From contig NC_134400.1 in assembly GCF_050003625.1 (NCBI RefSeq), forward strand, positions 190,183,726 through 190,247,725: a stretch of DNA of 64,000 nt. The letters are read 5' to 3'. The translations under genes and the position numbers were made by a program. Origin of the DNA: Haematobia irritans (taxonomy: Eukaryota > Arthropoda > Insecta > Diptera > Muscidae). Under the pieces are notes generated by a model that made no database searches, was not told the origin of the DNA, and was given only the letters and a program-made list of their open reading frames with translations. Positions 35,102 to 46,889 of the stretch are shown piece by piece. Every line of letters starts with the position of its first letter. Position 1 is the stretch's first letter.

Positions 35102-36034
35102 AAGGGTGATTCTTTTGAGGTTAGGATTTTCATGCATTAGTATTTGACAGATCACGTGGGATTTCAGACATGGTGTCAAAGAGAAAGATGCTCAGTATGC
35201 TTTGACATTTCATCATGAATAGACTTACTAACGAGCAACGCTTGCAAATCATTGAATTTTATTACCAAAATCAGTGTTCGGTTCGAAATGTGTTTATCGA
35301 CAAATTTTGTTCAGCGATGAGGCTCATTTCTGGTTGAATGGCTACGTAAATAAGCAAAATTGCCGCATTTGGAGTGAAGAGCAACCAGAAGCCGTTCAAG
35401 AACTGCCCATGCATCCCGAAAAATGCACTGTTTGGTGTGGTTTGTACGCTGGTGGAATCATTGGACCGTATTTTTTCAAAGATGCTGTTGGACGCAACGT
35501 TACGGTGAATGGCGATCGCTATCGTTCGATGCTAACAAACTTTTTGTTGCCAAAAATGGAAGAACTGAACTTGGTTGACATGTGGTTTCAACAAGATGGC
35601 GCTACATGCCACACAGCTCGCGATTCTATGGCCATTTTGAGGGAAAACTTCGGAGAACAATTCATCTCAAGAAATGGACCGGTAAGTTGGCCACCAAGAT
35701 CATGCGATTTGACGCCTTTAGACTATTTTTTGTGGGGCTACGTCAAGTCTAAAGTCTACAGAAATAAGCCAGCAACTATTCCAGCTTTGGAAGACAACAT
35801 TTCCGAAGAAATTCGGGCTATTCCGGCCGAAATGCTCGAAAAAGTTGCCCAAAATTGGACTTTCCGAATGGACCACCTAAGACGCAGCCGCGGTCAACAT
35901 TTAAATGAAATTATCTTCAAAAAGTAAATGTCATGGACCAATCTAACGTTTCAAATAAAGAACCGATGAGATTTTGCAAATTTTATGCGTTTTTTTTTAA
36001 AAAAAAGTTATCAAGCTCTTAACAAATCACCCTT
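35102..36034 (+). mobile_element. internally deleted Tc1/mariner-superfamily transposon
   Basis: The ends are AAGGGTGATT and AATCACCCTT (inverted), with TA duplicated outside each (35100-35101 and 36035-36036). Removing the element restores ATTTC-TA-TAAGAAATTTT, a normal unit of the surrounding 29-bp array. The interior encodes the C-terminal transposase; the DNA-binding part is deleted. Polyadenylation-like AATAAAG follows the stop. At 933 bp it is shorter than typical autonomous relatives of about 1.2-1.3 kb. Confidence 0.93.
35215..35927 (+). pseudogene. broken Tc1/mariner-superfamily transposase
   Basis: The ATG at 35215 opens MNRLTNEQRLQIIEFYYQNQ, a typical N-terminal helix-turn-helix start. 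At about 35290 a deletion joins this to the catalytic region in another frame, so the original frame stops at 35335. The second frame is open to 35927 and holds the RNase H-like catalytic core: LFSDEAHFWLNGYV (first Asp), WFQQDGATCHTARDS (second Asp) and RSCDLTPLDYFLWG (third Asp). I count 36 residues between the second and third Asp, unlike the DD34D of classic mariner or DD34E of Tc1. The missing middle includes the second DNA-binding subdomain and linker, so the copy cannot make a working transposase but might be mobilised in trans because its ends are intact. Confidence 0.9.
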
Positions 36035-36036
36035 TA

Positions 36037-38900
36037 TAAGAAATTTTGTTGAAATTTCTTTTCTATAGGAAATTTTCTTTTCATAGGAAATTTTCTCAAA
36101 TTTTCTTTTCTATAGGAAATTTTTTCAAATTTTCTTTTCTATAGGGAATTTTGTGAACATTTTATTTCTACACGAAATTTTCTTAAAATTTCATTTTTAT
36201 TGGAAATTTTGTCCAAATTTCTTTGCTATATGAAATATTTACATAATTTCTTTGTTATAGGAAATTTCGTCAAAATTTCTTTGTTATCGGAAATTTTGTC
36301 AAAATTTCTTTGCTATAGGAAATTTTGAAAAATTTCTTTGGTGTATGAAAATTGTCTTTTTTTATTAGAAATTTCTTTATTATAAGAAATTTTGTCAAGA
36401 TTTCTTTATTATGAGAAATTTTGTCAAAATTTCTTTATTATGAGAAATTTTGTCAAAATTTCTTTCCTATAGAACATTTTGTGGAAATTTCATTTTTATA
36501 GGAATTTTTGTCAATTTTTTTTCGCTATACGAAAATATATCAACATTTCATTGCAATAGGAAATTTTGGCGACATTTCTTTGCTATAGAAAATTTTCCAA
36601 ATTTCTTCGTTACAGGAAATTTTGTCAAAATTTCTTCGCTATAGGAATTTTTATCAAAATTTCTTCGTTATCGGAAATTTCGTCAACATTTCTTTGCTAT
36701 AGGAAATTTTGAAAAAATTTCTTTGGTATATGAAAACTTTCTTTTTTATTAGAAATTTCTTTATTATGAGAAAGTTTGTCAAAATTTCTTTCCTATAGGA
36801 CATTTTGTCAAAATTTAATTTTTATAGGAAATTTTTTCAACATTTTTTCGCTTTACGAAAACATATCAACATTTCATTGCAATAGGAAATGTTGTAAATT
36901 TTTGTAGAAATTTTGTGAACATTTTTTTTTAGCTATAGGAATTTTTATCAAAATTTCTTTGTTATGGGAAATTTCGTCAAAATTCCTTTGCTATAGGAAA
37001 CTTTGAAAAATTTCTTTGGTATATGAAAATTTTCTTTTTTATTAGAAATTTCTTTATTATAAGAATATATTTTGTCAAGATTTCTTTATTATGAGAAATT
37101 TTGTCAAAATTTCTTTCCTATAGAACATTTTGTGGAAATTTCATTTTTATAGAAAATTTTGTCAAAATTTTTTCGCTATACGAAAATATATCAACATTTC
37201 ATTGCAATAGGAAATTTTGTCAATATTTCGTTGCAATAGGAAATTTTTTCAACATTTCTTTCCTATGGGAACTTTTGTCAACATTTCTTTGCTATAGAAA
37301 ATTTTCAAAATTTCTTCGTTCATATAACTTTTGTCAAAATTTATCAAAATTTCTTTTTTAGGAAATTTTCTAAAAATTTCAATTTGGAAATTTTGTCACA
37401 ATTTTATTTGTTCTGATATCTTCAGAATTTTTGTTTCAAAATTTCATTTCTATAAGAAATTTCGTCAAAACTTTGTCAAACCCCCTTTCGTAGAAGAAAA
37501 ATTTATCAAAAATTTCTTTGCTATTAGAAATTTTGTAAACATTTTTTTTGCTATAGGAAATTTTATCAAAATTTCTTTGTTATCGGAAATTTTGTCAAAA
37601 TTTCTTTGCTAGAGGAAATTTTGAAAAATTTCTTTGGTATATGAAAATTTTCTTTTTTATTAGAAATTTCTTTATTATAAGAAATTTTGCCAAGATTTCT
37701 TTATTATGAGAAATTTTGTCAAAATTTCTTTCCTATAGAACATTTTGTGGAAATTTCATTTTTATAGAAAATTTTGTCAAAATTTTTTCGCTATACGAAA
37801 ATATATCAACATTTCATTGCAATAGAAAATTTTGCCAATATTTCTTTGCAATAGGAAATTTTTTCAACATTTCTTTCCTATGGGAACTTTTGTCAACATT
37901 TCTTTGCTATAGAAAATTTTCAAAATTTCTTCGTTCATATAACTTTTGTCAAAATTTATCAAAATTTCTTTTTTAGGAAATTTTCTCCAAATTTCAATTT
38001 GGAAATGTTGTCACAATTGTTTTTCCTTGCTATCTTCAGAATTTTTGTTTCAAAATTTCATTTCTATAAGAAATTTCGTCAAAATTTTGTCAAAACTCCT
38101 TTCGTAGAAGAAAATTTTATCAAAAATTTCTTTTCTATAAGAAATTTTGTAAACATTTTTTTTGCTATAGGAAATTTTATCAAAATTTCTTTGTTATCGG
38201 AAATTTTGTCAAAATTTCTTTGCTATAGGAAATTTTGAAAAATTTCTTTGCCATAGAAAATTTTCCAAATTTCTTCGTTATAGGAAATTTTGTCAAAATT
38301 TCGTTTTTTGGAAATTTTGTCAAAATTTCATTTTTATAGGAAATTTTGTCACAATTTTTTTCTTTATCATAAAATCTGATATATTCAGGATTTTTTTTTA
38401 ATTTCATTCCTGTAAGAAATTTCGTCAAAATTTCTTCGCTATAGGAAAATTTATCAAAATTTCTGTTTTTTAGGAAATTTTGTCACAATTTCTTTGCTAT
38501 AGGAAATTTTGTCAAAATTTAGAGTAAAACTTTTTTTTTAATAAAACTCTAATTTCTCTCCGAAATTTTTGCAAAATTATTTGTTTTTTGCTCTGAGAAA
38601 TTTTCGAAAATTTTCATTTCTCTAAAAGAATTTTTTTAAAAAATTCTATAGAAAATGTTCTCAAATTTTCATATCTATAGGAAATTTTGTAAAAATTTCA
38701 TTTCTGTAAGAAATTTGTCAAAATTTAATTTCTATAGAAAATTTTGTCAAAATTTCATTTCCATAGGATTATTTGACAAATTTAAACTTCTATAGGAAAT
38801 TTTGTTAAAATTTTATTTTCATAGAAATGTTTGCAAAATTTAATTTTCCAAAAAAAATTCTGCAAAATTGTATTTTATTAGCAAATTTTGTCAAAATTGA
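36037..38900 (+). repeat. 29-bp minisatellite array, TTTGCTATAGGAAAT subtype
   Basis: The same 29-bp period as the other arrays, but most units read TTTCTTTGCTATAGGAAATT with TTTGTCAAAA. Higher-order copies start near 36450, 37101 and 37716 (651 and 615 bp apart), each with TTTCCTATAGAACATTTTGT and a CGCTATACGAAAATATATCA block. The mariner insertion marks the left edge of this subtype. Not coding. Confidence 0.92.
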
Positions 38901-39229
38901 AAGAATTTTGTAAACTTTTTTGGACTCAAAGGATTTTTGTTAATAAAACTCAGAAATGTTTGCAAAATTATTTGTTTTTTTTCCTCTGAGAAATTTTCGA
39001 TAATTTTCATTTTTAATAAATTTCATTTCTCTAAGAACTACTGCCTTCTCTCTAGGCTGAGAAATAATTTCTCCAAGAATTTTTTTCCATGGGAAATTAC
39101 CAATTTCAATTATCTTATGGGAATTTTTCTTTTTCCATATTTTCTTATTTTAAACGAAATACATAATCCATTTGATTATGCTTAGATTCAGAATAAACTA
39201 TGTTTTTTTTTTTTTTTGTTATCTCCTTG
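38901..39229. repeat. decayed edge of the 29-bp array
   Basis: AATTTTCATTTCTCTAAGAA-type fragments become unrecognisable by about 39130. Nothing else is seen. Confidence 0.5.
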
Positions 39230-39960
39230 CTTTTATAGTTGGTCATGTACCAGATGTAGATGTAGATGATGATGATATTGATTTTCTTCTTGTTGGAGAG
39301 TTAGTGTCTTCTGTTCTTGATTGAATTTGATTGCGTAGCCGTCTAATCGTGATGTTGTTCTTGTTGCTGTTATTGTTTACTATGTTGCATTGGAAGGCGT
39401 TGAAAACCCAACCATATGCTGTAAGGGCGTGTCTCAAATCTAACAATTCGAATGGGTCTCTCTGCTTAACAATGCACATTTATATGAAATGTTGCATGCT
39501 AGGGGAGGGTGAGGGGTTGCCATGATGTTTGTATGTTGGGGTCCATTAGAACAACAGCAGAGCAGAAGTATTACACAAACACTAATACCAACACCATCAC
39601 GAATTCATGATGATGATGATGTGTTGTTTGATGGCCTATGTGAAACGAAAGCTTTCACATTGTAATGATGACAGCTCGGATATGTGATGTGAATGCAAGC
39701 TAAAGCTGCTAAATCAACATTAGTACAACTGACTCGAGTCGGCGAAAAGAGCGAACATTAAAGGAACATATGGCAGGCGAGAACTAAAAACGTAATTGGA
39801 ATTAGGTGTGGTAGTATTTTCTTGTGTTGATTTCTTGTTGTTGTTGTTTTGTTTTTGGTGGTAGTGACTAGTAGTGAATGGATTTGTTGGAGAGGATACA
39901 TATACATGGATAGCCAAAGAGTAGAGGTCATAGACCTTTATGATATGTAAACAATAGTTG
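39230..39960 (-). promoter_or_regulatory. unique island with promoter/5'UTR character on the minus strand
   Basis: This is the least AT-rich, most complex non-repeat block between the arrays. On the minus strand it is CA/AAC-rich, as fly 5'UTRs often are (ACAACAACAACAAGAAATCA). It has an initiator-like TCAGTT at 39727-39732 and an open frame of 78 codons at 39243-39479 (MCIVKQRDPFELLDLRHALT, a LTAYGWVFNAFQCN stretch, then Asn- and Ser-rich). A distal promoter or first exon of the minus-strand gene would fit its position inside the 50.8-to-6.3-kb interval. It could equally be an enhancer or a neutral unique remnant; no TATA box is evident. Confidence 0.3.
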
Positions 39961-40350
39961 TTGTATAATAAAAATTAAAAATTTGAATGAATGAAACAAA
40001 TGAATGAGGCTCCAAGTTGGGCGCCAATTAATAATATATTTTTTATTAATAGATTTGTTACATTATAAAATTTATCCAGTATAAAAATAATAAAAAGTGA
40101 GAAATATGAACTAAATCAATTTTGAAATTTAGATAAAAGAAGCAAATAATAGAATCCTCAGATTGGGCGCCATTTTAAGATTAGTTCGGTTTAAGATTAT
40201 GAGAATACAGTTAATGCTATGTCATTTGTAAGTACAGCGATCAAATTTATATAATGTTTGCACGCATATTTACATTACCATTAAATAAGACAAGCAAATA
40301 AATGAAGTCCCAGGTTGGGCGCCATTTTAGGAGTTTTTTTTTTTAATTAG
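39961..40350. repeat. three ~150-bp-spaced tRNA-Lys primer-binding-site-like motifs
   Basis: TTGGGCGCCA occurs at about 40017, 40163 and 40314. The reverse complements extend as TGGCGCCCAACTTGG, TGGCGCCCAATCTGAGG and TGGCGCCCAACCTGGGAC. TGGCGCCCAA is the start of the primer-binding site complementary to the tRNA-Lys 3' end used by many LTR elements. Each motif follows an AAACAAATGAATG-like stretch, suggesting diverged tandem copies. No LTR, gag or pol is seen. Confidence 0.55.
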
Positions 40351-40575
40351 TTGGTTTTAAGCTTAATAAGAAAACAGCTTACGCTATGTTAATTGGGATC
40401 AAATTTATATAAATATAAAGTCTTCACAAATTTCTAGCAACCGATATTTTTACATTATTATTATTAATATTCATTTTATATTTACATTATTATTTCCATT
40501 TAAAAATCGAATTTATTTAATTTTTTATAACTTTGTCATTCCGTTTATAAAACATCGAAATATTGCTCTAAGACC

Positions 40576-40737
<162 letters not shown>

Positions 40738-42453
40738 TATAAACGGGGTCGTGGTGAAATTCTGAGTCGATCTAAGCATGTCCGTCTGTTGAAATCACGC
40801 TAACTTCCGAACGAAACAAGCTATCGACTTCAAACTTGACACAAGTAGTTGCTATTGATGTAGGTCGGATGGTATTGAAAATGGGCCATATCGGACCACT
40901 TTTACGTATAGCCCCCATATAAACCGGCGCTCAGATTTGGCTTGCGGAGCCTCTAAGAGAAGAAAATTTCATCCGATCCGGCTGAAAGTTGATACATGGT
41001 GTAAGTATACAGTCTCTAACAACTGTGCGAAAATTGGTCCACATCGGTCCATAATTATATATAGCCCCCATATAAACCGATCCACAGATTTGGCTTGCAG
41101 AGCTTCTAAGAGAAGCAAATTTCATCCGAATCGTCTGAAATTTGGTACATGGTGTAAGTATATGGTCTATCACAACTGTGCGAAATGTGGTCCACATCGG
41201 TCCATAATTATATATAGCCCACATATAAACCGATCCCCCGATTTGGCTTGCGGAGCTTTTAAGAGAAGCAAAATTCCTCCGATCCGGTTGAAATTTGGTA
41301 CATGGTGTTCGAATATGGTCTCTAACAACTGTGCGAATATTCGGCCACATCAGTCCATAATTATATATAGCCCCCATATATACCGATCCACAGATTTGGC
41401 TTGCGGAGCTTCTAAGAGAAGCAAGTTTCATCCGATCCGGCTGAAATTTGGTACATGTTGTAAGTATATGGTTTCTAACAACTGTGCAAAAATTGGTCCA
41501 CATCGGTCCATAATTATTTATAGCCCCCATATAAACCGTTCCCCAGATTTGATTTCCGGAGCCTCTTGGAGAAGCAAAATTCATCCGATCCGGTTGAAAT
41601 TTGGAACGTGGTGTTAGTATATGGCCGCTAATAACCATCTCTAACAACTGTTCGAAAATTGGTCCACATCGGTCCATAATTATATATAGCCCCCATATAA
41701 ACCGATCCCCAGATTTGGCTTGCGGAGCCTCTAAGAGAAGCAAGTTTCATCCGATCCGGCTGAAATTTAGTACATGTTGTAAGTATATGGTTTCTAACAA
41801 CTGTGCAAAAATTGGTCCACATCGGTCCATAATTATATATAGCCTCCATATAAACCGTTCCCCAGATTTGATCTCCGGAGCTTCTTGGAGAAGCAAAATT
41901 TATCCGATCCGGTTGAAATTTGGAACGTGGTGTTAGTATACTGTCTCTAACAACTGTGCGAAATTTGGTCCACATCGGTCCATAATTATATATAGTCCCC
42001 ATATAAACCGATCCCCAGATTTGATCTCCGGAGCCTCTTGGAGAAGCAAAATTCATCCAATCCGGTTGAAATTTGGAACGTGGTGTTAGTATATGGCCGC
42101 TAATAACCATCTCTAACAACTGTGCGAAAATTGGTCCACATCGGTCCATAATCATATATAGCCCCCATATAAACCGATCCCCAGATTTGGCTTTCGGAGC
42201 CTCTAAGAGAACAAAATTTCATCCGATCCGGCTGTAAGTTGATACATGGTGTAAGTATATGGATTCTAACAACTGTGCAAAAATTGGTCCACATCGGTCC
42301 ATAATTATATATAGCCTCCATATAAACCGATCCCCCGATTTGGCTTACGGAGCCTCTAAGAGAAGCAAATTTCATCCGATCCGCCTGAAATTTGGTACAT
42401 GATATTGGTATATGGTCTCTAACAACCATGCAAAAATTGGTCCACATCCGTTC

Positions 42454-44011
42454 ATAATTATATATAGCCCCCATATAAACCGATCCCCAGATTTGGCATG
42501 CGGTGCTTTTAAGAGAAGCAAAATTCCTCCGATGCGGTTGAAATTTGGTACATGGTGTAAGTATATGGTCTACCACAACTGTGCGAAATGTGGTCCACAT
42601 CGGTCCATAATTATATATAGTCCCCATATAAACCGATCCCCAGATTTGTCCTCCGGAGCCTTTTGGAGGAGCAAAATTCATCCGATCCGGATGAAATTTG
42701 GTACATGGTGTTTGTATATGGTCTCTCACAACCACGCAAAAATTGGTCCAAATCGGTCCATAAGTATATATAGCCCCCATATAAACCGAAGCTCAGATTT
42801 GGCTTGCGGAGCCTCTTGGAGGAGCAAAATTCATCCGATCCGGTTGAAATTTGGTACATGGTGTTTGTGTATGGTCTCTAACAACCATGCAAAAATTGGT
42901 CCACATCGGTCCATAATTATATATAGCCCCCATATAAACCGATCCCCAGATTTGACTTGCGGAGCCTCTAAGAGCAGCAAGTTTCATCAGATCCGGCTGA
43001 AATTTGGTACATGGTGTAAGTATACAGCTCTAACAACTGTGCGAAAATTGGTCCACATCGGTCCATAATTATATATAGCCCCCATATAAACCGATCCCCA
43101 GATTTGACTTGCGGAGCCTCTAAGAGAAGCAAGTTTCATCCGATCCGGCTGAAATTTGGTACATGGTGTAAGTATACAGTCTCTAACAACTGTGCAAAAA
43201 TTGGTCCACATCGGTCCATAATTATATATAGCCCCCATATAAACCGATCCCCAGATTTGGCATGCGGTGCTTTTAAGAGAAGCAAAATTCCTCCGATGCG
43301 GTTGAAATTTGGTACATGGTGTAAGTATATGGTCTACCACAACTGTGCGAAATGTGGTCCACATCGGTCCATAATTATATATAGTCCCCATATAAACCGA
43401 TCCCCAGATTTGTCCTCCGGAGCCTTTTGGAGGAGCAAAATTCATCCGATCCGGATGAAATTTGGTACATGGTGTTTGTATATGGTCTCTCACAACCACG
43501 CAAAAATTGGTCCAAATCGGTCCATAAGTATATATAGCCCCCATATAAACCGAAGCTCAGATTTGGCTTGCGGAGCCTCTTGGAGGAGCAAAATTCATCC
43601 GATCCGGTTGAAATTTGGTACATGGTGTTTGTGTATGGTCTCTAACAACCATGCAAAAATTGGTCCACATCGGTCCATAATTATATATAGCCCCCATATA
43701 AACCGATCCCCAGATTTGACTTGCGGAGCCTCTAAGAGCAGCAAGTTTCATCAGATCCGGCTGAAATTTGGTACATGGTGTAAGTATACAGCTCTAACAA
43801 CTGTGCGAAAATTGGTCCACATCGGTCCATAATTATATATAGCCCCCATATAAACCGATCCCCAGATTTGACTTGCGGAGCCTCTAAGAGAAGCAAGTTT
43901 CATCCGATCCGGCTGAAATTTGGTACATGGTGTAAGTATACAGTCTCTAACAACTGTGCAAAAATTGGTCCACATCGGTCCATAATTATATATAGCCCCC
44001 ATATAAACCGA
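42454..44011. repeat. recent 764-bp duplication (five 153-bp units) inside the element
   Basis: Sequence from about 42454 to 43247 recurs, as far as I can read, without difference at about 43218 to 44011. The offset is 764 bp, one base short of five 153-bp units. It diverges on the left at CATCCGTTC versus CATCGGTCC and on the right at GATCCCCAG versus GATCCACAG. This looks like a recent unequal crossover in the tandem units. Confidence 0.88.
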
Positions 44012-45102
44012 TCCACAGATTTGGCTTGCGGAGCCTCTTGGAGAAGCAAAATTTATCCGATCCGGTTGAAATTTGGAACGTGGTGTTAGTATACTGTCTC
44101 TAACAACTGTGCGAAATTTGGTCCACATCGGTCCATAATTATATATAGTCCCGATATAAACCGATCCCCAGATTTGGCTTGCGGAGCCTCTAAGAGAAGA
44201 AAATTTCATCCGATCCAGCTGAAAGGTGATACATGGTGTAAGTATATGGTGTAAGTATATGGTTTCTAACAACTGTGCAAAAATTGGCCTACATCGGTCC
44301 ATAATTATATATAGCCCCCATATAAACCGTTCCCCAGATTTGATCTCCGGAGCCTCTTGGAGAAGCAAAACTTATCCGATCCGGTTGAAATTTGGAACGT
44401 GGTGTTAGTATATGGCCGCTAATAACCATGCCAAAATTGGTCCATATCTGTCTATAGTTATATATAGCCGATCCCCAATCACACAAAAATTTTACCATAA
44501 TCATAATCATGGTTGCCACTCGAGCCAAAAATAATCTACCAAAATTTTATTTCTATAGAAAATTTTTGTCAAAATTTAATTTCTATAGAAAATTTTGTAA
44601 AAATTTCATTTCTATAGAAAATTTTGTCAAAATTTTATTTGTATAGAAAATTTTTGTCAAAATTTTCATTTCTATAAAAAATTTTGTCAAAATTTTCATT
44701 TCTATAGAAAATGTTGTCAACATTTTATTTCTATAGAAACTTTTGTCAAAATTTTATTTCTATAGAAAATGTTGTAAAAATTTTATTTTGTCAAAATTTT
44801 ATTTCTATAAACAATTTTGTCGAACTTAATTATATACGTATTTAATCGGCCTTTTTTAGTTTAATATATACCACGTATGGACTACCTAGCAATTTAGAAG
44901 ACGGTGTTAAGAAGTTTTAAGATACCTTGCCATCGGCAAGTGTTACCGCAACACAAGTAATTCGATTGTGGATGACAGTCTGCAGTAGAAATTTCTATGC
45001 AATCCATGGTGGAGGGTACATAAGCTTCGGCCTGGCCGAACTTACGGCCGTATATACGGTTTGTTTAATTTTTTGTTATTCATCTTTTTAGCAATTTGCA
45101 TG

Positions 45103-45661
45103 CCCAGTAAAAAAATTTTGAAGTTCTTCTAAAGGCACAACTTTAAAAGCACATCCAAAAATGTTCTCCCAAAGAAGTTCTTTATTTTAACTGCACAGGA
45201 AGTTCATTTGAGTCAATTTTTTTATTACTCGCTTTTTTCGTATTTTTAATAGGAAATTCAAAATTGTTGTGTTTCAAATTGGTTAAAAACAGGCCAAGAA
45301 TTCATAAAATTATACAAATTATTTAAATTTTGCCGAAAAAAATGCTAAATCCATTCTAGAAAATTTGCGAGTTTTTGAAAATTCTTGATGTCAAATGTTC
45401 CAGACAAACGTTAGAATGCATTAAAAATCATTAAAAAAAAATTAAAATTTATTTATGTGTCAAAATATGGCAAAATTTCTTAATTCACATCCAAAACACT
45501 GAATTCGCATAACACCTTAAAAAGTGATGCAAATTCAGTGAAACGGCTGTTGAAATGGTGGACATCCGTGTTAAATTCATCGCTTCTCTGCCAATTTTGC
45601 ACCACTTCCGGATCCAAAAAGAACATTTTCACTACTTTTTTGGCGACGCTTTTTTGCTAGG
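45103..45661. mobile_element. CCCAGC-ended MITE, uninterrupted copy
   Basis: Ends are CCCAGTAAAAAAATTTTGAA and CGACGCTTTTTTGCTAGG (inverted and slightly diverged). TG lies outside both ends. The interior matches the split copy at 1824-4203 at both sides: GGCACAACTTTAAAAGCACA, AAATGCTAAATCC, CAGACAAACGTTAGAATGCA and CACCACTTCCGGATCC. Extra central DNA includes AACACTGAATTCGCATAACA. No ORF. It lies 42 bp from the head of the family-1 element. Confidence 0.75.
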
Positions 45662-46889
45662 TGGTTAAGCAATACAAAGACTTTTTTATTTATTGATATC
45701 TCCAAGGTCATGTTTTCTTTTCATATCTAGAACCTTTAACTACCATCGAAAAGAACCTAAATTTATGACCCATTAACATAAAAAGAATTTTATTCGAAAT
45801 ACCGAAACCCACTGAAAGCAACAGTTGTATATTATTGCTTTACTTCCTCTTTATTCTTATCTAGAATCAAAATCTTAACAAATTAGGAGTAACAAAAAAA
45901 AATACCAACAAAAACGTAAATATCTTCGTAATACTTTGTTGGTCTCTTTCATTTAGATGAACATGATATCTATCGTATCCAAAACCAAGTAAAAATTAAA
46001 TTAAAAATTTACATCGTATAGCTCCCATGTGAGATGCATTCCCTAACTAACAGCAGGGCTTGATTATTAATGAGTTTTCTGAACTCTCCAAACCAAAAGC
46101 GACAGTCTGCCATAGTCAACTCAACGACAAATTAATTTTGTTTATTTATTTGAATAACTAAAATAAAACTGACTGCATAGCTAGCATATTTCAAAAAAAA
46201 AAAAAAAAACAAAATGTGTATTATTCACCCACAAAATACCAGGAAGGGCCAATGATGTACGGATATGTGCAACGTCTGTCCGGTCTATGATGACTATGTC
46301 TATATGGGTGTGTTAAAGTTCGCCCCTGGCATTTCAAGAGGCCTATTTTTAAATATTTTGTTTATGCACTCGATGACTTTGTCATCATGTGTGCATGTGC
46401 ATGTGTTTTTTTTTTCTTTTTTTCTTTAGCTCTGATGTTTATCTTTATCCATATATCCGTTTCTTTAATTTCTCTTTTCATTTTTGTTATTTTAAAAAAT
46501 CCACACAAACACCTTTCAATGCTATCTACCTTTTGGCCTATCTACAAGGCTTTAAGTAATACAGAAAAAAATTAAACAAATATGTAAAATATTTTCTTTA
46601 GAGTTTTAGTTTAAAGTCTGGTCCACCAACACACCCAAAAGGATTTATTTAATTTCAAATCTTAAGTCCTTGCATTTAGTTATCCTTCACATGGAAGGAA
46701 TATTCAAATGATATTGAGTTTTAGAAAGGAAATATATTAGATAGGATATTTTACTTCTACTTCATCCGGATAAATATACAAGAATTATGTTTAAAGATTT
46801 TTGATATTTCCTAATGTAAACAACAGATAAAGACTTAAATAATCCTAGGGATTTTAAAGAAGAGGGTTAGAGTGATAATTTTAACAAAC
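45662..46889. other. unique AT-rich DNA, no gene seen
   Basis: Several moderately complex segments (for example near 46020-46130 and 46230-46390) but no supported exon. A TGTGCATGTGCATGTG patch lies near 46390. Confidence 0.45.

Noticed and set aside
39720..39917. 65-codon minus-strand frame (MAIHVYVSSPTNPF) as a separate gene
   Set aside because: Asn/Thr-rich from the CA-rich strand; more simply explained as UTR or regulatory DNA of the island at 39230-39960.
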